Assembly (NCBI GenBank): GCA_015863195.1
Contig: JACBXO010000008.1
Location: 54,821 to 118,820, forward strand
DNA: 64,000 bases
Reading direction: 5' to 3'
DNA from: Aerococcaceae bacterium DSM 111022
GTDB lineage: Bacteria; Bacillota; Bacilli; Lactobacillales; Aerococcaceae
The stretch's first letter is position 1, and each line of letters begins with the position of its first letter. The position numbers and the translations under genes are program-made. Of this stretch, positions 44,576-53,412 are shown one piece after another. Under the pieces are notes generated by a model, which saw only the letters and a list, made by a program, of their open reading frames with translations, had not been told where the DNA came from and made no database searches.

Positions 44576-44848
44576 CTTAGATTGCTGATTCTATCTGAAC
44601 ACTATAACTATGCAGCAAATGATAGAGTTTACTTTTTGGATTCTTGGCTAGTGCATAGAGTCAGTTTCATTGTTAAAGAAAGTGACTGCGATTGGAGTTG
44701 GCTTAGAGGTTGTAGATGTAGAGTTAAAGAATTTTGGTGTTTGATAAAGTGTGTAAGCAATTAATGTTAGAACTAATAGTGTTCGAAGTTTTATCAGAGT
44801 TTTGTAAAATACTATATTTTATCAAGTTTGCATTTTTAGCATGTAGTG

Positions 44849-44948
44849 GTCAATTTCGATGAAAATTGACTTCATTACTTAAAGGAAACTTTTAGGCTGG
44901 TGCCTAAAAGTGATTTAAATATGAGGAGAGAGTCGCGGTGGCGACTCT
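44849..44948. repeat. Composite triple-hairpin element, copy 9 (order 3-2-1)
   Basis: Hairpin 3 lies at 44849-44870, hairpin 2 at 44888-44911 and hairpin 1 at 44929-44948. It has the reverse orientation to copies 1-6. Confidence 0.87.
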
Positions 44949-44992
44949 TTCTTTTTTTTATTCCAATGTTTGTTGTGTGATTTTTGTTTGAT

Positions 44993-45260
44993 GATACAAG
45001 TTTTATCATGGGCAATGAATATTTAGTCATGACGATACAAGTTGTATCATGATCAGAAAGAATTAGGCCTCGATGATACAAGTTATATCATGGGCAGAGA
45101 ATATTGGGTCTCGATGATACAAGTTGTATCATGGGGAGAAAATATTTGGCCTTGATGATACAAGTTGTATCATGGGGAGAAAATATTTGGCCTTGATGAT
45201 ACAAGTTGTATCATGGGCAATGAATATTTAGTCATGACGATACAAGTTGTATCATAATCA
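44993..45260. repeat. 41-bp tandem array (GATACAAGTTGTATC family)
   Basis: Seven copies at 44993, 45034, 45075, 45116, 45157, 45198 and 45239. Each has the near-perfect palindrome GATACAAGTTGTATC, then ATGGGSAGAGAATATTGG-like spacer. The 41-bp period is exact. Confidence 0.92.
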
Positions 45261-45289
45261 GAAAAATTCCAAAACTATTATTAGCTGAT

Positions 45290-45480
45290 TGCAGAATATC
45301 TGCAATGGCAGTCTGAATTTGAGTGCCCATGGTCAAAAATTTGCAATGGAGGTCTAACTTAGAGTGCCCATGGTCAAAAATCTGCAATGGAGGTCTAACT
45401 TAGAGGGCTCATGGTAAATAAACTGCAATGGCGACCTGCCTCGAGCTGCCCATTGCCATAAATTTACCATAGAGACTAAA
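45290..45480. repeat. 41-bp tandem array (CCATGG..GCAATGG family)
   Basis: Four to five copies with a 41-bp period, with CCATGGTCAAAAAT and TTGCAATGG, then AGGTCTAACTTAGAGTG spacer. It is the same superfamily as the 11.5-, 19.2- and 55.0-kb arrays. Confidence 0.87.
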
Positions 45481-45634
45481 ATAGCAGAATTGATGCACCA
45501 AAAAGGTGCATAGCAGGCTAAAATTGGTATCCGATACACCCTTCGTTGCATCAAAAAATTACCAAGCTCAATCCATCCCTACACAAAATCCACTAACCCA
45601 AGTTGACTAATATAAAAAATTTGATATACCATAA

Positions 45635-45650
45635 ATGTGAGCGTTTTCAC
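45635..45650 (-). promoter_or_regulatory. Strong cre site upstream of ADH gene
   Basis: TGAAAACGCTCACA on the minus strand (45636-45649) matches the TGWAANCGNTNWCA consensus at all 14 positions. It is 48 bases upstream of the start codon, after a TTGATATACCATAAAT promoter-like stretch. It would bring the gene under CcpA control. Confidence 0.75.
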
Positions 45651-45696
45651 AAAAAGTTACACAAAATAAAATAGATGACGAATGAGGAGTGTTAGT

Positions 45697-46662
45697 ATGA
45701 AGGGTTGGCAATTTGTTAAAACACATGAACCACTAGAATTGGTGACAAAAGAGGATCCAAAAGCAAAAGAGGGCTATGTCGTTCTCGAAACAGGTGCGAT
45801 TGGAATCTGTCATTCAGACGTTGGGGTTTTAGAAGATGAAGGTTGGATGAGTTTACTAAATCCACCAATCATTATGGGACACGAATGTGCCGGAACAATT
45901 ATCGAACTCGGCCCTGGAGTGGAAGACTTCAAAGTAGGAGACCGTGTCGCAATTTGTCCAACAGGACCTTCAGGAATGGCTCCAGGTTACGGTTATGACG
46001 GCGGATTTGGAACGAAAATTCATGCACCAGCCTCAGACTTAGTGCCCGTTCCCGACAACATTGCCATCAAAGAAGCCGCTTCAGCAACTGACGCTGGGAT
46101 GACTTCATACCACGCCATCTTCACGCGCGGTCAAGCCAAACCAGGTATGAAAATTGGTCTAGTCGGAATCGGAGGTCTTGGCCAGTTTGGACTACAAGCT
46201 CTTACCGCAGCAGGCGTTGAAGATATTTACGGCGCTGACGTTTCGCCAGCAGCCCGCGAACTCGCTACAAAACTCGGCGCCAAAGAAGTCGTTGAAAACA
46301 TTACCGAACTAAAAGACAAAGAACTAGACCTCATCGTCGACTTCGCAGGGATTGGTACGACTGTAAAAGACTCCCTCGAAACAGTTGGCTTTGGTGGTAC
46401 CGTTGTTTTAGTTGGTATGGGAAGCTTAGAAGCGCAAGTAAATGTGACAGACTTTATCACAGGATCAAAATTCTTAGTAGCCTCAAATGGTGGAACAAAA
46501 GAAGATATCGCTGCGATCTATGAACTGATGTCGTCTGGAAAACTGACACCCAAATTAGATGAAATCACTTTTGATGAAATTCCCGAAGGAATTGAACGCC
46601 TCAAACGAGGAGAAGTGCAAGGACGTCTAGTCGCAGTTTACCAAGGTAACGAAGAAGATTAA
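45697..46662 (+). CDS. Zinc-binding alcohol dehydrogenase family protein
   Basis: A 321-residue medium-chain dehydrogenase. Catalytic zinc ligands are in GICHSDV (Cys near 38) and GHECAG; the Rossmann motif is GIGGLGQFGLQAL. The four-cysteine structural zinc loop is missing (ICPTGPSGMAPG instead), as in several single-zinc members. It lies at the start of the aromatic gene region and could oxidise an aromatic or cyclic alcohol or reduce a ring-derived intermediate; the substrate is not known. GGAG at 45685 supports the ATG at 45697. Confidence 0.82.
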   Translation: MKGWQFVKTHEPLELVTKEDPKAKEGYVVLETGAIGICHSDVGVLEDEGWMSLLNPPIIMGHECAGTIIELGPGVEDFKVGDRVAICPTGPSGMAPGYGYDGGFGTKIHAPASDLVPVPDNIAIKEAASATDAGMTSYHAIFTRGQAKPGMKIGLVGIGGLGQFGLQALTAAGVEDIYGADVSPAARELATKLGAKEVVENITELKDKELDLIVDFAGIGTTVKDSLETVGFGGTVVLVGMGSLEAQVNVTDFITGSKFLVASNGGTKEDIAAIYELMSSGKLTPKLDEITFDEIPEGIERLKRGEVQGRLVAVYQGNEED

Positions 46663-46670
46663 TAAAAAGA

Positions 46671-46704
46671 AGAGCCGTAACTGCAAGACAGTCACGGCTC
46701 TTTA
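46671..46704. terminator. Bidirectional terminator between convergent genes
   Basis: AGAGCCGTAACTG (46671-46683) and CAGTCACGGCTCT (46689-46701) form a 12- to 13-bp stem with one mismatch, with T-rich sides. It serves the ADH gene and the minus-strand PPC gene. Confidence 0.88.
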
Positions 46705-46722
46705 TGATGAATTTACACTAAA

Positions 46723-47145
46723 CTATTCAAATTTAATGGTTGGCAACCCAACATTATCATCCAATTCACGCGTTAAATTATGTTCCAATACAGTAATGCA
46801 TAACTCAAGCGTCACACTCACCTCTGCATCTTCTAAATGACCACCAATTGTCGTAAAGTCATCTTTACCTAAAACTAAATGAATATGTTGTTGAGGCGCG
46901 TTATCCACGAAGGCCAACGTCCCATTCAAAGAAAGCACTTCAAAATCTTCATGGAATACTTTCGTCGCATATTCTTGTTTATCTAAATGATAGAAACTAA
47001 TTTCCGGGTCCTTAATCGCACCAAGCCCCGTCACCGTTCCAGCTTTAATATTTTCAGCCACAGAAATCGCATGAATCGACTCCTTAATCTTATCGCCCTG
47101 ATCCAAACGAGCAATAATCACATTACCCTTACGCTGAAATTCCAT
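46723..47145 (-). CDS. PPC (DUF296) domain protein
   Basis: A 140-residue PPC-domain protein. The fold is seen from GNVIIARLDQGDKIKESIHA, GTVTGLGAIKDPEI, LALVDNAPQQHIHLVLG-like segments and HIHLVLGKDD, which is typical of the trimeric DUF296 family. Its role is uncertain; some relatives bind DNA or metal. The start at 47145 follows GGGGG; the frame extends to 47223 without a ribosome binding site. It lies between the ADH gene and the IclR gene. Confidence 0.78.
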   Translation of the reverse strand: MEFQRKGNVIIARLDQGDKIKESIHAISVAENIKAGTVTGLGAIKDPEISFYHLDKQEYATKVFHEDFEVLSLNGTLAFVDNAPQQHIHLVLGKDDFTTIGGHLEDAEVSVTLELCITVLEHNLTRELDDNVGLPTIKFE

Positions 47146-47367
47146 ACTATAAAACCCCCATAATTTTTCCAATAAGCACCAACAAATTTCTGTTTCTTCT
47201 ATATATAGTCTAATACTTTGCATGATAAATGTAAAAGAATCCCCATCGGAGTTTTCAAATCAATAATGGACCCTAATCAAAAACAAGCTATATCATTTGC
47301 GTAAACACACTATGTTTTTTTAATCAGTCAGTAAATCCTATTCAAACACCAAACTAAGCGTAGCACA

Positions 47368-47547
47368 CCGGCCTTGGCCTTTCATGTGCCATAAGATATA
47401 GGATTCACTACCGTATTAGAAGTTGTTCGAACGTAGTGAGTTACAACTTCAATAGGTAGGGAAAGTCTGACGCTCCTTTATATAATACGACGTATTATAT
47501 AAAGAGCATAAGACGGTCCCATGGCCACAATGAAAGGCCAAGGCCGG
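47368..47547. repeat. Long palindromic element, 47.4 kb copy
   Basis: CCGGCCTTGGCCTTTCATG at 47368 and its inverse ending at 47547 form terminal arms of about 18 bases. An inner inverted pair encloses AACTTCAATAGGTAGGGAAAG. It resembles the other palindromic elements in layout but not in terminal sequence. Confidence 0.75.
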
Positions 47548-47566
47548 GGGCTATGCGGCACAAACA

Positions 47567-48337
47567 CTACCCATCATAACCCAAGCGCTCCGATGCTTCT
47601 TGTGCACCTTGTTTTAAAATACGCATATAATCTTTCATCTTTTCTTTATTCATTCGAGTCGTAGGCCCAACAATAGACAACGCACAGACCACTTTATTTT
47701 CAAAATCCCGCACTGGGAAAGCTAAAGAATAATTACCATCTGTCAACTCGCCCACACTAAAACTATAACCCTGACTACGAATCTTATCTAATTCTTTCTT
47801 CAATTGAATCGGATTAGTAATAGTATGCTCGGTAAAAGCTTGATGCGATTGATTCATCACTTCTTCGATAATATCATCATCAGCATAAGCCAGCAGTAAT
47901 TTCCCAGAACTGGTCGCATGGATGGGATTTTTCTGCCCAATCTGAGTACCGACATCAGAATAGTAGGGGCCATTAATTTTATGAACATAGAAAACTTCAC
48001 TGCCATCAATGGCTGCAATTTGTGCACTCTCATTGGTTTTTTGAACAATTTCACTTAATACGGGTCCCACTTCCCGGTATAACTCATTGGTGTTTGTATA
48101 AATACCAGCGATGGTTAATAATTTTCTTCCTAGTATATAGCCTTGACTTTGTGTGTCCCGGGCTAGAAAACCACGGTGCTCTAAAGTCCGGACGAGGCGG
48201 CTGATGGTACTTTTGGATAGTTCCAATTCCTCAGCTAATTCACCCACATAAATGACCGTGCGGTTATTAGAAAAATGCTCCAATATACGAAGTGCATTGG
48301 TAACGGATGATAATGTATCACTATTTTTACTTGCCAT
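47567..48337 (-). CDS. IclR-family transcriptional regulator
   Basis: A 256-residue regulator. The N-terminal winged helix (SVTNALRILEHFSNNR, then LELSKSTISRLVRTLEHRGF) is followed by the IclR effector domain (AAIDGSEVFYVHKINGPY, PIHATSSGKLLLAYA, SVGELTDGNYSLAFPVRDFE). Its start at 48337 follows GGAGGAAAAGG. It is divergent from the meta-cleavage operon and probably controls it, with an aromatic-derived effector. That target is inferred from gene position. Confidence 0.9.
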   Translation of the reverse strand: MASKNSDTLSSVTNALRILEHFSNNRTVIYVGELAEELELSKSTISRLVRTLEHRGFLARDTQSQGYILGRKLLTIAGIYTNTNELYREVGPVLSEIVQKTNESAQIAAIDGSEVFYVHKINGPYYSDVGTQIGQKNPIHATSSGKLLLAYADDDIIEEVMNQSHQAFTEHTITNPIQLKKELDKIRSQGYSFSVGELTDGNYSLAFPVRDFENKVVCALSIVGPTTRMNKEKMKDYMRILKQGAQEASERLGYDG

Positions 48338-48498
48338 AAAGACCTTTTCCTCCAGTCTCACATAACGGAACAGATAAAAAGAAAACAATCATTAATTTAT
48401 AATTAAAATAATTTAAGATAACGCTTTCATATCAATAATACCATGAATAAAGAAAAAAATAAATATAAAACCGTCTCACATAAAGGGACGTTGAGGTG

Positions 48499-48514
48499 AT
48501 GTAAGCCCTTACAT
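48499..48514. promoter_or_regulatory. 16-bp palindrome in the IclR/catabolic operon intergenic region
   Basis: ATGTAAGCCCTTACAT is a perfect palindrome. It lies 58 bases before the hydratase gene and 160 bases from the IclR start, just before TATTATATAG (a likely -10). It is a plausible operator for the divergent IclR regulator. Confidence 0.65.
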
Positions 48515-48571
48515 GGGGTATTATATAGATAACGAAAGCGAGAAACACTAAACGCAAGGAGAGGAAATGCG

Positions 48572-49375
48572 ATGACAAATTATACCGATAAGGTAAAAAA
48601 TCTAGCTGATCATCTTTGGTCCGCCATCACAAATCATCAAGGCGTCGAACCTTTGACAAAGCTAGAACCCAACTTAACTACTGAAGAAGCATATTATGTG
48701 CAACTTTATAATATTGACCGCCAATTAGAAGCGGGAGAAAAAATCGTAGGTAAAAAAATTGGTTTAACTTCACTAGCCATGCAAGAATCCCTCGGAGTAG
48801 ACGAGCCAGATTATGGTCACTTACTAACCGACATGGTTATTGAAAAAGACAAACCAGTAATTTACTCAGATCAAGTGCTTCAACCACGTGTTGAAGGAGA
48901 ACTCGCATTCATACTCAAAGAGGATCTAACTGGACCAAATGTCACAGTTGAAGATGTTCTTAACGCAACAGAAACAATTGTTGCTGCCATCGAAATTGTT
49001 GACAGCCGCGTCCAAGATTGGAAAATCACTTTACAAGATACGGTCGCCGATAATGGATCATCTGCTTACTATATTTTAGGCGATCACCATTTTAAACCAG
49101 AAGACTTAGACCGCATCGGTGTGAAGATGCAACTATATAAAAACGGTGAATTAATTAACGAAGGTGACGGATCAGCCGTACTTGGCGACTCAGCTTACTG
49201 TGTAGCCTGGTTAGCAAACAAATTAAGTGCCTTCGATATTCAATTAAAAGCAGGCGAAGTCATCTTAGCCGGAGCCTTATCAGCCGCAATCGGTGCTGAA
49301 ATGTCCGACGAATTTACATGTAAATTCACAGAAGGCCTAGGCGACGTAAGCATTCGTTTTGAAGAAAAGGAGTAG
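48572..49375 (+). CDS. 2-hydroxypent-2,4-dienoate hydratase (2-keto-4-pentenoate hydratase)
   Basis: A 267-residue hydratase of the DmpE/MhpD/XylJ family: GKKIGLTSLAMQESLGV, RVEGELAFIL with metal-binding Glu residues, and VDSRVQDWKITLQDTVADNGSS. It adds water to the C5 dienoate from ring cleavage to give 4-hydroxy-2-oxovalerate. It is first in the meta-cleavage operon, with AGGAGAGG before the ATG. Length is normal. Confidence 0.92.
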   Translation: MTNYTDKVKNLADHLWSAITNHQGVEPLTKLEPNLTTEEAYYVQLYNIDRQLEAGEKIVGKKIGLTSLAMQESLGVDEPDYGHLLTDMVIEKDKPVIYSDQVLQPRVEGELAFILKEDLTGPNVTVEDVLNATETIVAAIEIVDSRVQDWKITLQDTVADNGSSAYYILGDHHFKPEDLDRIGVKMQLYKNGELINEGDGSAVLGDSAYCVAWLANKLSAFDIQLKAGEVILAGALSAAIGAEMSDEFTCKFTEGLGDVSIRFEEKE

Positions 49376-49379
49376 TGAA

Positions 49380-50270
49380 ATGGCAGAAAGAATTGAAGTA
49401 GGAATAATCGGACCAGGAAATATCGGTTCCGACTTAATGATGAAACTTCTACGCAATGATTTACTCAAACCCACTTACATGATCGGGATTGATGCAGAAT
49501 CACGCGGTATGAGAATGGCAAAAGAAAATGGCCTCAAAATTATTCCAACCGGAATTGATGGCTTAAAAGAAGTAGACGACAAACCGCAAATGTTATTCGA
49601 TGCCACATCAGCATACGCACACGAATATAACAACCAAGTCGCTCAAGAATTAGGCATTCAAATGTTTGACCTAACACCCGCAGCGATTGGACCATTTGCT
49701 TCACCAACTGTAAACATTAACGACCACTTAGACAAGAAAAACGTTAACTTAATTACATGTGGTGGACAAGCAACAACCCCTCTAATATCCGCAATCAACG
49801 ACGTCGCGTCAGTTGAATACGCCGAAATTGTCGCAACAATTTCCAGCGCATCGGCCGGCCCAGGAACACGTGCAAACATTGACGAGTTTACGGAGACGAC
49901 GGCTAAAGCAATAGAAGAGGTAGGGGGAGCTGATAAAGGAAAAGCAATTATAATCTTAAACCCAGCTGAACCTCCGATTCTAATGCGTGACACTATCTAC
50001 GCAATCGTCGATGAGAACGAATTCGATGAAGAAAAAATTACTGCTTCGGTTCGCAAACGTGAAAAAGAGATTCAAGAAATTGTTCCAGGTTACCGTCTAC
50101 GTACGGACCCAATCTATGACGACAATCAAGTCACATTGTTTGTTGAAGTAGAAGGAGCAGGGGACTATTTACCAGTCTATTCAGGAAACTTAGACATTAT
50201 GACAGCTTCAGCAGTAGGTTTAGCCGAAGCATTTGCCAAAGACTGGAATGCTAAAAAGGAGGGTGCATAA
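49380..50270 (+). CDS. Acetaldehyde dehydrogenase (acylating)
   Basis: A 296-residue enzyme of the DmpF/MhpF family: VGIIGPGNIGSDLMMKLL binds NAD, VNLITCGGQATTPLI holds the catalytic Cys, and SAGPGTRANIDEFTETT is a family signature. It takes acetaldehyde directly from the aldolase and makes acetyl-CoA. It starts 4 bases after the hydratase stop, with AAGGAG; a TTG frame start at 49359 is not used. Confidence 0.94.
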   Translation: MAERIEVGIIGPGNIGSDLMMKLLRNDLLKPTYMIGIDAESRGMRMAKENGLKIIPTGIDGLKEVDDKPQMLFDATSAYAHEYNNQVAQELGIQMFDLTPAAIGPFASPTVNINDHLDKKNVNLITCGGQATTPLISAINDVASVEYAEIVATISSASAGPGTRANIDEFTETTAKAIEEVGGADKGKAIIILNPAEPPILMRDTIYAIVDENEFDEEKITASVRKREKEIQEIVPGYRLRTDPIYDDNQVTLFVEVEGAGDYLPVYSGNLDIMTASAVGLAEAFAKDWNAKKEGA

Positions 50271-50271
50271 A

Positions 50272-51282
50272 ATGAGTAAAGCAATTACATTCTTAGAAGT
50301 TGCACTTCGAGATGGCTCTCACGTTGTGCGTCACCAATATACAAAAGAACAAATCGTGCCAATTGTCGAAGGTTTAAACAAAGCGCGCGTTCCTTATATC
50401 GAAGTTTCTCACGGTGATGGAATTGGCGGATCTTCCGTACAATACGGTTTTTCAAAAGAATATGATATTGATTTAATTAGAGCAGCGAAAGAAGCGTCAG
50501 ATTTTTCAAAGATCGCGGTATTACTTTTACCAGGTATCGGGACGGTTGAAGATTTGAAAGAGGCTCGAGAAGCTGGAGCGGACATGGTTCGTGTGGCGAC
50601 ACACGTCACTGAAGCGGACGTTTCTGCGCAACATATCAAATATGCGAAAGAAGAATTGGGGATGGAAGTAGTTGGCTTCCTGATGATGGCTCACATGGCC
50701 GAGCCTGAGAAAATTTTAGAACAAGCTAAATTAATGGAAAGTTACGGGGCAGATATTATTTATGTCACTGACTCGGCGGGTGCGATGGTGCCTGATCAAG
50801 TAACGGAAAGAATTGAATTACTTGTTAACAACTTAGACGTTAAAGTCGGATTCCACGCGCATAATAACTTAGGTTTAGGGGTTGGGAATTCGCTGGCAGC
50901 AATCGAAGCGGGTGCATCATTTATTGATGGTAGTGCTAGAGCGATGGGTGCTGGGGCTGGTAATACACAATCAGAAGTGTTAATTGCGGTCCTTAATAAA
51001 TTAGGTATTGAAACTGGCGTTGAATTATATGAACTCATGGATGTGGCTCAAGATTTAGTGGCGCCACTGATTGAACAAGAACAAATTATCGATAAAGATA
51101 GTTTAACACTTGGTTATGCAGGCGTATATTCAAGCTTCCGATTATTCGCGCAACGTGCTGCGGAGAAATTCGGCTTAGATTCAAGGGATATTTTACTAGA
51201 ACTTGGAAAGATGGGAGTGGTAGGCGGACAGGAAGATATGATTGTGGATGTTGCAAGTCAACTTGCAAAGAAACAAGAATAG
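50272..51282 (+). CDS. 4-hydroxy-2-oxovalerate aldolase
   Basis: A 336-residue TIM-barrel aldolase (DmpG/MhpE). EVALRDGSHVVRHQYTKEQ gives the metal-binding start, VTDSAGAMVPDQV and VGFHAHNNLGLGVGNS the metal-binding His residues, and DGSARAMGAGAGNTQSE the glycine-rich end. It cleaves to pyruvate and acetaldehyde and forms a channelled complex with the dehydrogenase encoded just upstream. The gap is one base, with AGGAGGG. Confidence 0.95.
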   Translation: MSKAITFLEVALRDGSHVVRHQYTKEQIVPIVEGLNKARVPYIEVSHGDGIGGSSVQYGFSKEYDIDLIRAAKEASDFSKIAVLLLPGIGTVEDLKEAREAGADMVRVATHVTEADVSAQHIKYAKEELGMEVVGFLMMAHMAEPEKILEQAKLMESYGADIIYVTDSAGAMVPDQVTERIELLVNNLDVKVGFHAHNNLGLGVGNSLAAIEAGASFIDGSARAMGAGAGNTQSEVLIAVLNKLGIETGVELYELMDVAQDLVAPLIEQEQIIDKDSLTLGYAGVYSSFRLFAQRAAEKFGLDSRDILLELGKMGVVGGQEDMIVDVASQLAKKQE

Positions 51283-51291
51283 AGGCAATGT

Positions 51292-52071
51292 ATGGAAGAC
51301 GAATTAATTCACGAAATTGCATCGGAGTTGATAACTGCAGAGGAAAATAAACAATCAATAGAGCGTTTTACAAAGCATAGATATCCCGATTTATCCGTTG
51401 AACAAGCCTATCATATTCAAGAGGCGCTTATTCAAATTAAACGGATGGAAGGCGATACAGTCGTCGCTCCTAAAATGGGACTGACATCCAAAGCTAAATG
51501 GGATCAAATGGGTGTCGATCAACCAATTTATGGCTATATCTTTGACACGATGAAAGTTGATGGCGACATTGAGTTTTCTAACTATATCCACCCGAAAATT
51601 GAACCTGAAATAGGCATTGTCTTAGCTTCCGATATGCAAGGAACAAACATAACTAAAGAAGATGTGTTGGAAAATATTGAATACGCTTTCAGCGCTGTAG
51701 AAGTAATCGACAGCCGCTATACCGATTTTGACTTCCACTTAGGAGATGTCATCGCTGATAATGCATCATCGAAAGGCTATATCTTCTCAGAGGAAAGAGT
51801 ATTGCCAGACAAAATCGACTTAGCGAATGAAAAAGTTCAAGTCACTATAAATGATGAAGTTGTTGTTGAAGGTATTGGTAGTAATGTATTAGATCATCCC
51901 GCAGAATCGATTGCAGCATTGGTCAATATGCTGGGTGAAAAAGGTCAAACAGTTAAAAAAGGTGAACCGATTATGACCGGTGGAATGACTTCTGCTGTCT
52001 TAATCAAACCAGGTGATGTGATTAAGGTGACTTACTCAACATTACCAACGATAGAAGTTGCTGTTAATTAG
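51292..52071 (+). CDS. 2-oxo-3-hexenedioate (4-oxalocrotonate) decarboxylase
   Basis: A 259-residue enzyme of the DmpH/XylI family: PKMGLTSKAKWDQMGV, PIYGYIFD, HPKIEPEIGIVLAS with metal ligands and EVIDSRYTDFDFHLGDVIAD. These match DmpH better than hydratases. It belongs to the 4-oxalocrotonate branch, which requires a semialdehyde dehydrogenase and a tautomerase not found in this window. Its ATG follows AGGCA weakly; the operon continues. Confidence 0.9.
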   Translation: MEDELIHEIASELITAEENKQSIERFTKHRYPDLSVEQAYHIQEALIQIKRMEGDTVVAPKMGLTSKAKWDQMGVDQPIYGYIFDTMKVDGDIEFSNYIHPKIEPEIGIVLASDMQGTNITKEDVLENIEYAFSAVEVIDSRYTDFDFHLGDVIADNASSKGYIFSEERVLPDKIDLANEKVQVTINDEVVVEGIGSNVLDHPAESIAALVNMLGEKGQTVKKGEPIMTGGMTSAVLIKPGDVIKVTYSTLPTIEVAVN

Positions 52072-52098
52072 TTTTTTATAAAAAGGAGAAAATATATT

Positions 52099-53202
52099 AT
52101 GACAAACGTAGCAAACGAACCGAATTTTGACGTACATCAGTTATCGCATACTGAATTATTCACACCAGTTTTAGCAGATTCATTAGAGTTCTTCACTAAA
52201 ATCTTAGGTATGACAGTAGTTCATGAAGAAGGCGACTCAATCTACTTACGTGCTTACGAAGATGTTTATCAATATTCATTAATCTTAACACAAGCAGACG
52301 AGCCAGGAATGGGATTCTCAGCATTCCGTACTAGTTCACAACCCGCTTTAGAGCGTCGTGTTGCAGCATTAAAAGAAGCAGGCGTTGAAGTTGAAGAACG
52401 TACTAACAACTACGGATACGGGACATCTTACCGCTTTAAAGATTTAGATGGACACGTAATCGAATTATTCTGGGAAGTTGAAAAATTTGTAGCTCCAGAT
52501 CACTTAGCATCTGGTTTAGGTAACCGTGCTCAACGTAAACCAGCACGTGGTGTACCAGTTCGTCGTATTGACCATGTTAACTTAATGACTCACCCTGACA
52601 TGGTTCATAAAAACCACGAATTCTGGCGTGATGTATTAGGATTCCGTGTACGTGAAGGTGTATTAAATGATAAAGATGAGTTCTTCGCAACTTGGTTATC
52701 AGTATCACCATTAGTTCACGAGGTTGCTTTAATGGGTGACGAGCTTGGAGGACATGGTCGTTTACACCACTTGGCATTCTGGTACGGATTCCCTCAACAT
52801 TTAAATGACTTATCAGAATTATGTGTTGAACATGGTATTCCAATTGAAGCTGGACCATTAAAACATGGTGTGTCACAAGCTTTATGTATGTATATCATTG
52901 AACCAGGTGGAAACCGTATTGAGTTATTCGGAGACTCTGGATACTTAATCTTTGATCCTGACTGGGAAACAGTTAAATGGGCTCCAGAAGATGCTGCTAA
53001 AGCAATCATCTGGTTCGGTGGAGAATTACCAGAAACTTACTTCCGTTACGGTACTCCACGTATTAAAGACGAAACTGACGAGTTAAACTGCTACTACAAC
53101 CCAATCAAAAACTCTTTAGAGAAAGAAGATCTAGCGATCCATATTAGTAAAGACCGCGAGAAAAAACTTTACGAGACATTTAACTTTAAAGTAGAAGAAT
53201 AA
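52099..53202 (+). CDS. Catechol 2,3-dioxygenase (extradiol, two VOC domains)
   Basis: A 367-residue type I extradiol dioxygenase, about 60 residues longer than proteobacterial XylE. Two VOC repeats are seen; the C-terminal one holds the iron ligands: His in RIDHVNLMTH, His in RLHHLAFWYG and Glu in NRIELFGDSGY. It opens catechol to 2-hydroxymuconic semialdehyde. The extension at the C-terminus (after FDPDWETVKW) contains WFGGELPETYFRYGTP. Codon use is strongly biased, suggesting high expression. AAGGAG before ATG. Confidence 0.92.
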   Translation: MTNVANEPNFDVHQLSHTELFTPVLADSLEFFTKILGMTVVHEEGDSIYLRAYEDVYQYSLILTQADEPGMGFSAFRTSSQPALERRVAALKEAGVEVEERTNNYGYGTSYRFKDLDGHVIELFWEVEKFVAPDHLASGLGNRAQRKPARGVPVRRIDHVNLMTHPDMVHKNHEFWRDVLGFRVREGVLNDKDEFFATWLSVSPLVHEVALMGDELGGHGRLHHLAFWYGFPQHLNDLSELCVEHGIPIEAGPLKHGVSQALCMYIIEPGGNRIELFGDSGYLIFDPDWETVKWAPEDAAKAIIWFGGELPETYFRYGTPRIKDETDELNCYYNPIKNSLEKEDLAIHISKDREKKLYETFNFKVEE

Positions 53203-53219
53203 AATTTGCTTAACAATGT

Positions 53220-53246
53220 AAAGGCGGAGCTTAGTTCCGCCTTTAA
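53220..53246 (+). terminator. Terminator after catechol dioxygenase gene
   Basis: AAAGGCGGA (53220-53228) pairs perfectly with TCCGCCTTT (53236-53244) around a 7-base loop. It divides the operon from the hydrolase gene, which probably also has its own promoter. Confidence 0.85.
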
Positions 53247-53412
53247 TTGTTGATAATCAGTGTTCCGTTATACGAGATGAAAGCGCATTTATGCAAGTGG
53301 TTATTCAAGGCTGTTTCTCTATGTGAGAATTAAGCCTGAAATCACGCGCTATTTCCCCTATAATGGAAATGTAGACGAGATGCAAACGTTATTTTATAAG
53401 GAGGAAATTTCA

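Larger units (their letters stand above)
44048..45634. other. 1.6-kb repeat block after glpO
   Basis: This block contains two long palindromic elements (44076-44247 and 44404-44575), a composite hairpin element (44849-44948), a 41-bp GATACAAG array (44993-45260) and a 41-bp CATGG/GCAATG array (about 45290-45480). Several short frames here are repeat translations. Confidence 0.6.

Noticed and set aside
44993..45260. CRISPR or iteron origin
   Set aside because: Spacer parts are also repeated, and no replication gene is next to it; it fits the general palindrome array pattern.
51292..52071. Second 2-keto-4-pentenoate hydratase
   Set aside because: The KMGLTSKAK and EVIDSRYTDFDF motifs fit the decarboxylase better than the hydratase, although the folds are the same.
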